The notes: generated by a model from the letters alone, not told the origin. Shown: positions 1 to 9,195, counted from the stretch's first letter. The stretch is DNA of 64,000 nucleotides from Paraburkholderia unamae (GCF_003268775.1 NZ_QLSU01000013.1:124001-188000); one strand, 5' to 3'. Program-made: numbers and translations.

Positions 1-966
1 AATCGCCGTGGAGGGCGCGGCCAGCACCAGCGCGCACGGACATGCCGCGACGATCACGGCGAGCATGGCCGAAGCGTTCGCGCTCACGAACCACACGATC
101 GCGGCGATCAGCAGCACGAGCGCGAGATACGCGTCCATGTAGCGCTCCAGCGCCTGCGTAATGGGCGGCTTGGCGGCCTCGGCGCGCTGCATCAGTTCGA
201 CCACCTTGCCGAGCGTCGAGGCCTCGCCGACCTCGGTGATCTCCACGCGCAGCGGGCCGTCCAGATTCATCGCGCCGCCGAACACGCGCGCGCCCTCGCC
301 CGCGTCCTGCGGCAACGATTCGCCCGTGATCGCGCTATTGTCGATGGCCGAGCGTCCGTGCCGCACCACGCCGTCCGCTGGCACGCGCGCGCCGGGCAGC
401 ACATCCACCACGTCGCCCGCGCGCAGCGCTTCGTAGGGCACGGTTTCGATCGCGCCCGCCGCACTCACGCGCCGCACCTCGCCGGTAGTCAGGCGGCCCA
501 GCGCGCGAATGGCTTCCTGCGAGCCGAGCACGCTGCGCTCTTCGAGTGCGTGACCGAAAGTCATGACGATGGGCAGGAGCGCGGCGGTCGTCATGTCGCC
601 CACGGCCCACGCGCCGAGCATGGCGAGCGCGATCAGGCGGTCGGTCACGCCGTGCAGGCTCGGCGTCTTGAGGCTGCGCCACGCACCCGCGAACACCGGC
701 GGCGCGACCACGAGCGAGGCCGCCGCCGCGAGCAGTTGCGCGAGCGTGGCGTTGCCGGACGCCATGTGCGGCCACGCAAGCGAGAGCAGCAGCAAGCCGC
801 CCGCGAGAAGCGCCAGCAGCGTGTCGCGCGTGATCGCGCGGCGCTCCGCGTCCGACATGGCGAGCGCCGCGCCCGGCTGTGACGCAGGGCGCTCATGCGT
901 GTGAGCGGGTTCGCGCACGAGGCCGGGCGCGTCCTCTCTCGCCGGTGTTTCGAGTGGCGTCGTCAT
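1..966 (-). CDS. P1B-type heavy-metal-translocating ATPase, N-terminal part (runs off left edge)
   Basis: The first 322 residues are in the window; the C-terminal catalytic half is cut by the edge. Visible parts are membrane helices from about residue 50, the actuator loop with TGES at residues 214-217, and the metal-site helix with CPC at residues 309-311 (ACPCALVLAAPSTAI). The CPC motif identifies a P1B ATPase that exports soft metals such as Cu, Zn or Cd; the exact ion is not readable here. Oddly, there is no N-terminal HMA domain or CxxC: the first 40 residues are polar with two His (HTH near residue 22). The ATG overlaps the stop of the SPFH gene upstream (ATGA, 963-966), so it is the last seen gene of a translationally coupled operon starting near 4987. 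Function as a metal pump is well supported; the role of the operon is inference. Confidence 0.9.
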   Translation of the reverse strand, partial: MTTPLETPAREDAPGLVREPAHTHERPASQPGAALAMSDAERRAITRDTLLALLAGGLLLLSLAWPHMASGNATLAQLLAAAASLVVAPPVFAGAWRSLKTPSLHGVTDRLIALAMLGAWAVGDMTTAALLPIVMTFGHALEERSVLGSQEAIRALGRLTTGEVRRVSAAGAIETVPYEALRAGDVVDVLPGARVPADGVVRHGRSAIDNSAITGESLPQDAGEGARVFGGAMNLDGPLRVEITEVGEASTLGKVVELMQRAEAAKPPITQALERYMDAYLALVLLIAAIVWFVSANASAMLAVIVAACPCALVLAAPSTAI

Positions 967-1997
967 GGCGCGCGCCCCGGCAATACGAGGCTCGACGCGT
1001 CGTTCGGATCGAGCGTCGTCACGCGCGCCGCGCGGGCGAGCACCGCCTGCACACGGTCGCGATACGCGCGCGCGAGCAGGCCGGGGTCGTGGTTCGCGCC
1101 GAGCGCCGCTTCGAGCTGCACGATCGTGGATGTCTCGGACTGCGCCGTCGCCACCCGCTCGGCCGCGTTGGCTTCGGCATCCTGCACGATGCGATCGGCG
1201 CTTTGCTGCGCGTGCTGGCGCGTTTTCTCGGCGAGGGTGCGCGCCTGCGCCACGTCGCGCTCGGCGTTCTGTAGCGAGGTGAGTACCGCGTTGAAAGCAT
1301 CGACGGCCGAAGCGGGAAACGATGTCTCCAGGTCCACGCGCGCGACTTCGATGCCGAGGCTCGCATGCGCGGCGGCAAGCGCATCGAGATGCCGCTGGAT
1401 CGCGCTCGCGAGATCGCCGCGCAATTGCTCGCGGCGCGCGGCCATCTGCTGGTCGGCGGCCACGAGTTCCGGGCGCGCGACGAGGATCGAATCGAGGTCG
1501 CGCCGCGAGGCCGTCTCCACGACCGCCGCCGAGACGACACGCTCGATCGCGGCGTCCAGATGTTCGAGCTGCAACGCGTACGCATAGGGGTCGCTCACGC
1601 GGTAGAACAGCGTCGCGCTCAACTGCACGACGCCGTTGTCTCCCGTGAGCACATAGCCGGAGCCCGCCAGCGCGTCGCTCGCTTCGCTCAGTTGCGTGCC
1701 CGCTTGCGGGTCGCGTGCGAGCGAAACGATGCGCCGTTCGAGCACGCGCTCGCTGCCCGGCACGAGCTGCACGGTTTCGAACGGCCGAGGCCACGCCACG
1801 AGCAGACCCGCGCCCTGGCTGCGCACGTAGGCGCCAAAGCGCATCACGACGGCGCTGCTGTCCGCCGGAATGCGGCGCACGTTCGAAGTGGCCCACGCGA
1901 GCGCGGCGAGCACCGCCAGCACCGCGACGAACCAGAACGACAGCCGCACCGCCTGCGCGCCGGGGCCGAGCACAGGGAACGCTTCGCGCGTGCTCAT
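963..1997 (-). CDS. SPFH/band-7 protein, HflC/HflK-like (third SPFH gene of the operon)
   Basis: 344 residues: a short N-terminus, one membrane helix (about residues 18-38), a band-7/SPFH domain (begins near SSAVVMRFGAYVRSQGAG) and an Ala/Glu/Gln-rich coiled-coil stretch (about residues 240-300, ending QSADRIVQDAEANAAERVA). HflK and HflC form membrane-bound cages around FtsH protease in other bacteria, but this copy is not beside hflX or purA as the canonical pair usually is. The start at 1997 was chosen because it overlaps the stop of the preceding gene (ATGA, 1994-1997); the open frame extends further upstream without protein character. Overlap with the downstream metal ATPase is also 4 bp. 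It is probably a component of a dedicated SPFH assembly working with that ATPase (inference). Confidence 0.85.
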   Translation of the reverse strand: MSTREAFPVLGPGAQAVRLSFWFVAVLAVLAALAWATSNVRRIPADSSAVVMRFGAYVRSQGAGLLVAWPRPFETVQLVPGSERVLERRIVSLARDPQAGTQLSEASDALAGSGYVLTGDNGVVQLSATLFYRVSDPYAYALQLEHLDAAIERVVSAAVVETASRRDLDSILVARPELVAADQQMAARREQLRGDLASAIQRHLDALAAAHASLGIEVARVDLETSFPASAVDAFNAVLTSLQNAERDVAQARTLAEKTRQHAQQSADRIVQDAEANAAERVATAQSETSTIVQLEAALGANHDPGLLARAYRDRVQAVLARAARVTTLDPNDASSLVLPGRAP

Positions 1998-3061
1998 CGC
2001 GTGTGCCCGCGAGCGTGAGAAATCGTGGCGGGCGCAACCACCGCGCCGGTCGCCGGCGCCGCGGCGCCAAGCCCCGGCGGCCCCTGCACGAGCGCGCGGA
2101 ATGGCGCGGCGTCGGTGCGCAGGATCAGGTTCGTGTTGGCGTTGACGACGGTGCCGAGCGTGTCGAGCGAGCGCAGCATCGTGTAGAGCTGCGGGTCGGC
2201 GGCGTAGCTCTTGCCGTAGATGGCCGCCGCGTCCTTGCGCGATTGCGCCTCGATGTCGGCGGCTTTCACGTTGGCGTCGGCGATCAGCACGCGCGCGTCG
2301 CGATCGGCGTCCGAGCGGATCTGCGCGGCTTCGCGCAGGCCATCCGCCGTGCGCTGCGCGGCCACGGTCTCGCGCTCGGCGCGCATGCGATCGACGGTCG
2401 CCGCGAGCGTCACGGCGGGCAGCGTGAGGCGCTCCAGTCCGACCTGCACGACATGCACGCCATATGCCGCGTACACCTGGGCGTCGATCTGGCGGCGCAA
2501 CGCCTCTTCGAATGCGCCGATGCGCACTTGCGAAGCATCGGTGTTGACGAGCGAGGCCAGATCGAAGCCCGCCGAGGTGGTCTGCAACGCGGAGCCGACG
2601 AGCGAGCGGATCTGGCGCGCGGCCTCGTCGGGCTCGTTGCGCACCGCGCGCACGAAGCGGCCGATGTCGGCGGCATTGGCGGGCACACGCCACGCCACGT
2701 AGGCCTGCGCGATGATGCGCAGGCCATCGCGCGTGCCGACGTCCTGCAAGCCGCTCGACGTGGTGTGCAGGCGCAGGTCCACGGGCACGGCCGCCTCGAT
2801 GGGCGCGGGCAGCCGCCATGCGAGGCCGGGCCGCAACAGCACGCGCACCGGGTCGCCGAAGCGGGTGACGACGGTGGCCTCGCCCTCGCGCACCTGCACG
2901 ACGCTCGCCACGATGAGCGCGACGAGCACGCAGAACAGCGCGAACGCCGCGCGCAGCGCAAAACGCCGGGGATTCACGGGCCCCGATGCGCCCGAGCCCT
3001 CGTGGGCGTGGCCGTGATGAGGATGAGAGTGCGCATCGCCGTGCGTATGCAGAAAGCTCAC
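1994..3061 (-). CDS. SPFH/band-7 protein with His-rich N-terminus, HflC-like
   Basis: 355 residues. The first 22 residues are strikingly rich in His (HTHGDAHSHPHHGHAHEG), followed by one membrane helix (about 33-54, FALRAAFALFCVLVALIVAS), an SPFH domain (GEATVVTRFGDPVRVLLRPG onward) and a long charged helix (about 235-290). The His stretch lies before the helix and should face the cytoplasm; its closeness to a metal ATPase suggests metal buffering or sensing, which is inference. The C-terminal part (KSYAADPQLYTMLRSLDTLG) resembles HflC C-termini. The 3' end overlaps the next SPFH gene by 4 bp, and the first SPFH gene ends 39 bp upstream, so the three are cotranscribed. Confidence 0.85.
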   Translation of the reverse strand: MSFLHTHGDAHSHPHHGHAHEGSGASGPVNPRRFALRAAFALFCVLVALIVASVVQVREGEATVVTRFGDPVRVLLRPGLAWRLPAPIEAAVPVDLRLHTTSSGLQDVGTRDGLRIIAQAYVAWRVPANAADIGRFVRAVRNEPDEAARQIRSLVGSALQTTSAGFDLASLVNTDASQVRIGAFEEALRRQIDAQVYAAYGVHVVQVGLERLTLPAVTLAATVDRMRAERETVAAQRTADGLREAAQIRSDADRDARVLIADANVKAADIEAQSRKDAAAIYGKSYAADPQLYTMLRSLDTLGTVVNANTNLILRTDAAPFRALVQGPPGLGAAAPATGAVVAPATISHARGHTR

Positions 3062-3100
3062 GTTCGGATCACCTTGCTCTATATAGATAGGGCTGCTGCG

Positions 3101-4987
3101 TTACCACGCCTGCTTGATGCCTGCCGCCGTGACCGGGCTCAACGCGCGCAGATCGATGGTCGCGCGGTTCCCGCTCGCGAGCCGGTCGTCGATCACCGTC
3201 ACGCTCGCGTCCTTCAGGCCTTTTTGCAGGCTGTGCAGGTAATACTCAAAGCCGAATGCCGGGCCGCCAAGCTGCTGCGCGATCACATCGGCATCGAAAC
3301 CGATCTGCTGCACGCGCGCGGCGGCCAGCGTGTCCGCCGCGTTCGCGCTGCCTTGTGCGACCGTCCCGATCGCCTGCTGCCGCGCCTGCCCGAGCGCGGC
3401 CGCCGCGAAGCCGCGCGCCTGCACCACGCTCGCCTGGGCGCGGATCTGCGCGGCCTGCACGCCGTGATACGCCGCGGCCGCGCCCGCGGGCGGATGCACG
3501 CTCTCGATCACGACCGCCACCACCTCCACGCCGCTCGCGAGCCTGTCCAGCTCGTGCTGCACTGCGGCGCGCAATTCGCCGGCCATCGCCGTTTGCGGCG
3601 TGTCGAGCAGCGCTTGCAGCGTGCGGGAGGCGAGATAGCGCACGACTTCGCGGTTCGCGATCGAGCGCACGGTGGCGTCCATGTCGACGGCGCGGTAAAG
3701 CGAGGCGCGCGCGGCCGCGTCCGAGAGGCCCACGCGGTAATCGAGCCGCACGTCCGCGCTGACGATCTGGAACGCCTGCTGCTCGCCGCTCGTGCCCGCG
3801 ATCACCTGCGTCGTCTCCCAGGGATGCTGCACGTCCCACAGGCGGTTCAGTTGCGAGGGCGTCTCGCCATCGGCGGAAACCGGCGGCGCGGCGCGACTGT
3901 TGTCGTTCGCGCTACCCGAGACGATCAGTTGACGGATGGCGCCGTTGTCGATCACGCGCGCGCGGCCGAAGGGCCAAGGCAGGCCGACGTGCAGCCCCGG
4001 CTGCCACACGGCAACGGGCGCGCCGAAGCGCTCGTACACGGCGCGCTGATCCGGGCCGAGAATCGCAACGCCGCCCAACAGCCAGCCTGCCGCCACCATC
4101 GCCACCAGCGCGGCGGGCAGGAGCCGCACGACGCTTTGCAGCGCCCAGTTCTGCCGCAAGTCGATGCCGTAGCGCATGCGCAATTGCGCATTGAGCGCGG
4201 CAAGCGGGTGGGGCTGCCATCGCAAGGCGCAAGCGATGGCGCTGCGCAGGCGCCAGGCCTCAGCGGGCGGGGCCAGCGTCGCGAGCGCGGCGCGCGCGCC
4301 GAGTTCCAGCGCGATCGCACCGGTAAGCACGGCCAGCGCACGCACGAGCCACGTAAGCGATTCGCCCGTGTACGCCAGCGCCGCCGCGCACGCCGTCATG
4401 CTCAACGCGGCGGCGAGCACGACGCGCAACAGCCCCGCAAGCGTGGCAGCGGCGTGCGACTCCCCTACGCGCTGCGCATGGAAGCGCTCGGCTACCAGCG
4501 CAGCGAAAGCGATGAGCAACGCGCCGGCGCCCGCAACGAGCAAAGGCGCGGCCCCGCGTTGCGCAACGGGTAACGCATACGCGGGGCGCATCCACGCATA
4601 GACGTTGAGCGCGAACGAAACGAGCGCGGCAAGCGGCGCGACCCACCCTTGCCACGGAAGCGAAAGCAGCAGGCCGCGCATTTCCGCGACTTGCGAATCG
4701 CGCCGCAGGGCGAGGCGCGCGACGTGCAGCAAGGTTCGGGTGACAGGCTCGCCGCGAGGCGCGCGCGAAGCCGGCAAGCGCGTGCCGAAAACGGCGATGA
4801 AAAGATTGAGGCACGCGCTCGACAGCACGGCGCACGCGCGCGCATCGAGCGGCAGATCCGGCACGAGAGCGAGCACGCCGAGCACGACGCCCAGCGCCAG
4901 CGCGACCCAGCCAAGCCGCGCCTCGCCCGCGCGACCGGAGAGCCAGCCATCGGCTTCGCGGCGCTCACGCGATACGCGATGCATCAT
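3101..4987 (-). CDS. Long HflK-like SPFH protein with N-terminal polytopic membrane domain
   Basis: 628 residues, about one and a half times the usual HflK length. The first about 240 residues carry several hydrophobic helices (around 27-45, 50-70, 115-135, 150-168, 185-225), then another helix near 290-310 leads into an SPFH domain (GPDQRAVYERFGAPVAVWQPGLH) and a coiled-coil-prone C-terminus. The order membrane domain-SPFH matches extended HflK-family proteins annotated as protease modulators next to metal P-type ATPases. It is the first gene of a leftward operon (39-bp gap to the His-rich SPFH gene, then 4-bp overlaps to the last SPFH gene and the ATPase). Its promoter must lie in 4988-5247, shared with the divergent diguanylate cyclase. 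FtsH partnership is not shown by anything here. Confidence 0.85.
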   Translation of the reverse strand: MMHRVSRERREADGWLSGRAGEARLGWVALALGVVLGVLALVPDLPLDARACAVLSSACLNLFIAVFGTRLPASRAPRGEPVTRTLLHVARLALRRDSQVAEMRGLLLSLPWQGWVAPLAALVSFALNVYAWMRPAYALPVAQRGAAPLLVAGAGALLIAFAALVAERFHAQRVGESHAAATLAGLLRVVLAAALSMTACAAALAYTGESLTWLVRALAVLTGAIALELGARAALATLAPPAEAWRLRSAIACALRWQPHPLAALNAQLRMRYGIDLRQNWALQSVVRLLPAALVAMVAAGWLLGGVAILGPDQRAVYERFGAPVAVWQPGLHVGLPWPFGRARVIDNGAIRQLIVSGSANDNSRAAPPVSADGETPSQLNRLWDVQHPWETTQVIAGTSGEQQAFQIVSADVRLDYRVGLSDAAARASLYRAVDMDATVRSIANREVVRYLASRTLQALLDTPQTAMAGELRAAVQHELDRLASGVEVVAVVIESVHPPAGAAAAYHGVQAAQIRAQASVVQARGFAAAALGQARQQAIGTVAQGSANAADTLAAARVQQIGFDADVIAQQLGGPAFGFEYYLHSLQKGLKDASVTVIDDRLASGNRATIDLRALSPVTAAGIKQAW

Positions 4988-5247
4988 CAGTGATCCTTAC
5001 ATCCGAATTACATGAGGCAAGTCCGCACGACGCATTCACCAGTTTCACCAATCGGGCGAGACCCAAATGTGCGCGCCCAATGTAGCGCGCTCGAATACGA
5101 AACTCAATATTAGCGGGCTCGTGCATCCGTGCCCCACTAATGACCAATTCGGCGCACAATGAGCTGCGGCCCGGCTGCCGAACGTATCGCGCGCCGGCTC
5201 CATGCCAGATGGTTTCCCGACCGAACCCCACACACGCAACGACCCAA

Positions 5248-6660
5248 ATGGATGGCTTGCTGATCGGACCGGCAACACGCAGGCAGGCGATCTTCGCCAG
5301 CGTCTGCGCATTCGCGATCCTGCTCACGCTCGCGCTCGCCGCGCCCCGCGCGCGCGACACGCTGCCCGCCATCGGACCGTTCATGCCGATGTGCGCGCTC
5401 ACGGTCTTCACCACCTCCGGCATCGCGGCGTTTCTGCTCGGCGCGCGCTTCGCGGCCACGCGCGTGGCCATGCTCGCCGCGCTCGGCGGCGCGTATGCGT
5501 TCACGGCCATCGCCGTCGCGCTGCAACTGCTGATGTTTCCGGGCGTGTTCGCCCGTGCCGGGCTGCTCGGCGCGCTCCCGCATAGCGCTGCATGGATGTG
5601 GGTGTTCTGGCACGGCGGCTTTCCGCTGTTCGTGATCGTGGCCGAGCTCGTGCGCAAGCGCCTGCCCGGACCCGCGTTCACGCGCGAGCGCCTCGACGCG
5701 CGCGGCTGGCTGCTGATCGCGGCGCCCGCCGCGATCGCCGCCCTGCTTGGCGTGCTCGTCACCCACGTCGATCTCGCTTCGCCGTTTCATGACGTTGAGG
5801 CTGTGCCCGCGCTTGCGCCGGGGGCGGCGATCGCGAGCAACACTGCGGGTCTCGTGATCTGCGCGCTCAATGTCATTGCCATCGCACTCGTGCTGCTCAA
5901 AGGGCGGCTGCGTCTCGTGCTCGATTTGTGGATCGTGGTGGCGTTGCTGGCCTCGCTCGTCGATACCTCGCTCAACACGCTCAGCATCGAGCGCTTCACG
6001 CTGGGCTGGTATGTCGCGCGCGTATTCAGCATGTTTGCGCCGGGCGTGCTCGTGTGCGTGCTGGTTTGGGAAGTGACGGCGCTCTATCGCCAGCTTGCCG
6101 AAGAACATGCCTCGCTGATCCGCGCCGCCGCACGCGACGCGCTCACGCGCGTCTATAACCGCAGCTATTTCGACGAGCAGTTCCGCGCGGCCTTCGATCG
6201 CGCGACACGCAGCGGCCAGCCGCTCTCGCTCATCATGATCGACGTCGATCACTTCAAGCACTACAACGACGCCTTCGGTCACCTGCACGGCGACGCGTGC
6301 CTCGGCGCCGTCGCCGGCGCGCTTGCCAATACCCTTGCGGACACCCACGCGGGCGGCCCGCGCCCGTCCTCCGGATTTGTCGCGCGCTACGGCGGCGAAG
6401 AATTCGCGCTGGTGCTGCCGGACACCGGCGCCGAGGAGGCCGCCGCGCTTGCGGAGCGCGCACGCCAGGCCGTCGAGCAGCTCGGCATGCCCTCGCCCGC
6501 CTCAGGCGGCCTCGTTACCGTAAGCGCGGGATGCGCCACGCGCGATGCGGTCGTGGCCACTTCTCCCAACGCGCTAATCGAAGCCGCCGACGCCGCGCTC
6601 TACGCCGCCAAGCACGCGGGACGCAACCGCGTGAGCCACGCGGGCGCGAGCGTGGTTTGA
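5248..6660 (+). CDS. Membrane-anchored diguanylate cyclase (MASE4-like sensor + GGDEF)
   Basis: About 470 residues from the ATG at 5248; in-frame ATGs at 5140 and 5209 are possible and none has a clear ribosome site. I chose 5248 because the residues before it are polar and rich in Pro/Arg while the first helix follows directly. Roughly eight hydrophobic helices (to about residue 275) resemble a MASE4 integral-membrane sensor; a GGDEF domain follows, with active-site GGEEF at residues 382-386 (6391-6405). The metal-site Asp (IDVDHFKHYNDAFGH) is present, so c-di-GMP synthesis is expected. The product-inhibition I-site (RxxD five residues before GGEEF) is not conserved: the equivalent positions read PSSG. 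It is divergent from the SPFH/metal-ATPase operon; the signal sensed is unknown. Confidence 0.85.
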   Translation: MDGLLIGPATRRQAIFASVCAFAILLTLALAAPRARDTLPAIGPFMPMCALTVFTTSGIAAFLLGARFAATRVAMLAALGGAYAFTAIAVALQLLMFPGVFARAGLLGALPHSAAWMWVFWHGGFPLFVIVAELVRKRLPGPAFTRERLDARGWLLIAAPAAIAALLGVLVTHVDLASPFHDVEAVPALAPGAAIASNTAGLVICALNVIAIALVLLKGRLRLVLDLWIVVALLASLVDTSLNTLSIERFTLGWYVARVFSMFAPGVLVCVLVWEVTALYRQLAEEHASLIRAAARDALTRVYNRSYFDEQFRAAFDRATRSGQPLSLIMIDVDHFKHYNDAFGHLHGDACLGAVAGALANTLADTHAGGPRPSSGFVARYGGEEFALVLPDTGAEEAAALAERARQAVEQLGMPSPASGGLVTVSAGCATRDAVVATSPNALIEAADAALYAAKHAGRNRVSHAGASVV

Positions 6661-6824
6661 CGCGCTCCCCGAACGCTCGCCTGAAGCATGCGTCGTTTGG
6701 GTTTCAACCAGGTGCCTCCATGTCGCCGCATCAATAAGCTGCGTGCTATGGCATGCGTTGCCAAGGCATCGATGCATGCACACCTTGTTCCCCACATGCT
6801 TTCAAAATGTAATGAGGCCTCGGG

Positions 6825-8222
6825 ATGTCCATTGAAAAATCGGCGGAGATTGCCGCCCGCTTCGACCGGCTACCGCCGTCACGCACCGTCTGGTCCATGG
6901 TGATTCTGCTTTCGCTCGGCGGCGTATTCGAGTTCTACGATCTGTTCTTTACCGGCTATGTCGCGCCAGGCATGGTGCATTCCGGCCTCTTCACGCCGGA
7001 ATCGCTCGGCTTCTTTTCGGCGCTCGGGCCGCTCAAGGTGGCCGGTTTCGGCACCTTCGTGTTTTCGACGTTCGCCGGGCTCTGGGTGGGCGCGCTCGCG
7101 TTCGGCCAGGTCGCCGACCGCTTCGGACGCCGCATCATTTTCACCTGGTCGCTGATCTGGTACATCGTCTGCACGGCCATCATGGCGTTTCAGACCTCCG
7201 GCCAGGCGCTCAATATCTGGCGCTTTATCGCGGGCATCGGCATTGGCATCGAACTCGTGACCATCGATACCTATATTTCCGAGCTGATCCCGAGCCTGGA
7301 GCGCGGCCGCGCCTATGCGGTGAACCAGTTCATCACGTTCAGCGTCGTGCCCGTGGTCGCGTTTCTCGCCTTCATCCTCAAGGACACGCACCCGATCGGC
7401 CTCGACTACTGGCGCGTGGTGATCCTGATCGGCTCGGTGGGCGCGGTAGTGGTGTGGTTCCTGCGCCGCCACATTCCCGAAAGCCCGCGCTGGCTCGCGC
7501 GCAACGGGCGCGTGGAAGAAGCCGAGCGGATCGTGGCCGATATCGAGCGCCGCGTGGCCGCCGAAAAAGGCGTGGCGTTGCCGCCGCCCGGTCCGATCGC
7601 GCTCGAAAAAGCCGGGCGCGGCTCGCTTGGCGAAGTGCTGCGGCCGCCTTATTTGCGGCGCACGGTGATTCTCTCGATCTTCAACATGGCGCAGGTGATC
7701 GGCTTTTACGGCTTCGCAGCATGGGTGCCCACACTGCTCATCGCGCGTGGCGTGCATATCACGCAAAGCCTTGCCTACGCATTCGTGATCGCGATCGCCA
7801 ATCCGTTCGGGCCGCTGCTTGGCGTCTGGTTTGCCGACAAGTTCGAGCGCAAGACGCAAATCGTCGGCGGCCTGCTGGTCATGGCCGTGGTCATCACGCT
7901 ATTCGCACAGGCGACGCAGCCGTGGGTGCTCATCGTGCTCGGCGTGTTTTTCACGCTCGCTTCGAACGTGATGTCGTATGCCTATCACGGCTATCAGGCC
8001 GAGCTTTATCCCACGCGCATCCGGGCGCGCGCGGTGGGCTTCGTGTATTCGTGGAGCCGCATCGCGGCCGCGTTCGCGGGGCTCGCGATCGGCATCCTGC
8101 TGCATCATTACGGTGTGCCAGGCGTGGCGGTGTTCATCGGCGCTTCGATGCTCGTAGGCATCGTGATGATTCTGCTCGGCCCCGTCACGCGCGGCCTCTC
8201 GCTCGAAGCGATCAGCCATTGA
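6825..8222 (+). CDS. MFS transporter (sugar/organic-acid porter type)
   Basis: 465 residues with twelve predicted membrane helices and a central cytoplasmic loop. Diagnostic motifs are the MFS motif after helix 2 (GQVADRFGRR), PESPRWLARNGR at the end of the first half and ELYPTRIRARAVGF in the second half, all typical of sugar-porter/NiaP-like carriers that symport small acids or sugars with protons. The substrate cannot be read from sequence. Start at 6825 is preceded by a weak GAGG (6814-6817). It stands alone, converging on the TauE/SafE gene with only 21 bp between the stops. Confidence 0.88.
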   Translation: MSIEKSAEIAARFDRLPPSRTVWSMVILLSLGGVFEFYDLFFTGYVAPGMVHSGLFTPESLGFFSALGPLKVAGFGTFVFSTFAGLWVGALAFGQVADRFGRRIIFTWSLIWYIVCTAIMAFQTSGQALNIWRFIAGIGIGIELVTIDTYISELIPSLERGRAYAVNQFITFSVVPVVAFLAFILKDTHPIGLDYWRVVILIGSVGAVVVWFLRRHIPESPRWLARNGRVEEAERIVADIERRVAAEKGVALPPPGPIALEKAGRGSLGEVLRPPYLRRTVILSIFNMAQVIGFYGFAAWVPTLLIARGVHITQSLAYAFVIAIANPFGPLLGVWFADKFERKTQIVGGLLVMAVVITLFAQATQPWVLIVLGVFFTLASNVMSYAYHGYQAELYPTRIRARAVGFVYSWSRIAAAFAGLAIGILLHHYGVPGVAVFIGASMLVGIVMILLGPVTRGLSLEAISH

Positions 8223-8243
8223 ATGCCGCGTGGTTCGCCGCCG

Positions 8244-9041
8244 TTAGAACAGCACGTGCGACTTGACGATCATTTGCGCGGCGGCGGCGAGCACGCACAC
8301 CAGCACGATCATGCGAAACGCGAGCGGATGCAGCCGGTCGCGCAACGGACGAATGATCAGCATGCCCGCGATGGCGGGCAGGCTGGCCGCCGCCGAAACG
8401 GCGAGATCCGAGAGATTCGCGTGTGCGCCGTGACTGAAGGTCGTGATGAGCGTGATGACCGACACCACGAGAATGATCGCAATCTGCTTGGTGAACGTGC
8501 GCCCCGTCGCGCCCGATGCGATCAGGTACATGGCGAGCAGCGGCCCCGGCACGGCGGCAATGCTTTCCATGAGCGCGGCCCCGAAGCCGAGCGCGAAACC
8601 CACCGGCTTGACGAGCGCGGGCGCGAGCGTGAAGCGCGGCGAAACGAGCAGCAGCACCGCCGCGACGATCAACGCCACGCCCGAAGCCGCCTGGGCGTGA
8701 TGCGGTTCCAGCGCGATCAGCACCGATACCCCGAGCACATTGCCAATGACCGTGCCGATTAACGGCGCGGCGATATTGCGCAAGGTCGGCAGCATTTCGC
8801 CGCCTTCGAGCGCCTGCGGAATATTGCCGAGAATGATCGGCATCGACAGCAGAAGCACCGCTTCCTTGACCGGCAGAAAATGCGTGACGATCGGCATGGC
8901 CACGAGCGGCACGCCAATTCCGGTCACGCCCTTCACCATGCCGCCCAGCACGAGCGCAAGCGCGATGCCGACGAGTTCAGGCACGCTGAGCGATTGAAGG
9001 TGGGGCACGAGAAGGCCGGAGGCCAGGGAAAAGCCGGACAT
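8244..9041 (-). CDS. TSUP (TauE/SafE) family membrane permease
   Basis: 265 residues, all hydrophobic, with about eight membrane helices and the family pattern GMVKGVTGIGVPLVAMPI near residues 32-50. The second half repeats the fold (GFGAALMESIAAVPGPLLAMYL). TSUP proteins move sulfite, sulfoacetate or related organosulfur or small organic anions; the substrate here is unknown. Length is normal for the family. No strong ribosome site is seen before 9041. Transcribed leftward, downstream of the H-NS gene but separated by a hairpin at 9103-9136, so likely its own unit. Confidence 0.85.
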   Translation of the reverse strand: MSGFSLASGLLVPHLQSLSVPELVGIALALVLGGMVKGVTGIGVPLVAMPIVTHFLPVKEAVLLLSMPIILGNIPQALEGGEMLPTLRNIAAPLIGTVIGNVLGVSVLIALEPHHAQAASGVALIVAAVLLLVSPRFTLAPALVKPVGFALGFGAALMESIAAVPGPLLAMYLIASGATGRTFTKQIAIILVVSVITLITTFSHGAHANLSDLAVSAAASLPAIAGMLIIRPLRDRLHPLAFRMIVLVCVLAAAAQMIVKSHVLF

Positions 9042-9102
9042 CGGGTATGGAATGAGTAATCGGGTAAGGGAGTGGGCGTATTTTCGCGCCGCACATGTGA
9101 AA

Positions 9103-9136
9103 GTGGCCGCGGGCGTTAAAACGCCGGCGCGGCCAC
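9103..9136 (-). terminator. Strong GC-rich hairpin downstream of the H-NS gene
   Basis: GTGGCCGC (9103-9110) pairs with GCGGCCAC (9129-9136), and inside it GGCGTT pairs with AACGCC around a 2-base loop, giving a long nested stem. The run of T on the minus strand after it is short (CACTTTCACA), so it may be a weak or Rho-assisted terminator of the H-NS gene or an mRNA-end stabiliser. It lies between the H-NS stop (9196) and the permease start (9041). Confidence 0.5.
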
Positions 9137-9195
9137 CTGCTCGCTAGTGATTCTCGCTTAATCGCGAGCGGCTAACTGCTAACGATCTGCTAACT

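Noticed and set aside
1..966. Frameshift or decay in the left-edge ATPase because no long frame is reported for it
   Set aside because: Reading the minus strand from the ATG at 966 gives an uninterrupted frame with TGES and CPC; it is merely cut by the window edge.
1715..4573. A 952-codon open frame on the plus strand over the SPFH genes
   Set aside because: It is the antisense shadow of high-GC genes: Arg/Ala/His-rich, no domain, no ribosome site, and the minus strand encodes clear SPFH proteins.
963..4987. Canonical hflK-hflC (FtsH partner) locus
   Set aside because: There are three SPFH genes of unusual length, no hflX, hfq, or purA beside them, and a metal ATPase is coupled instead.
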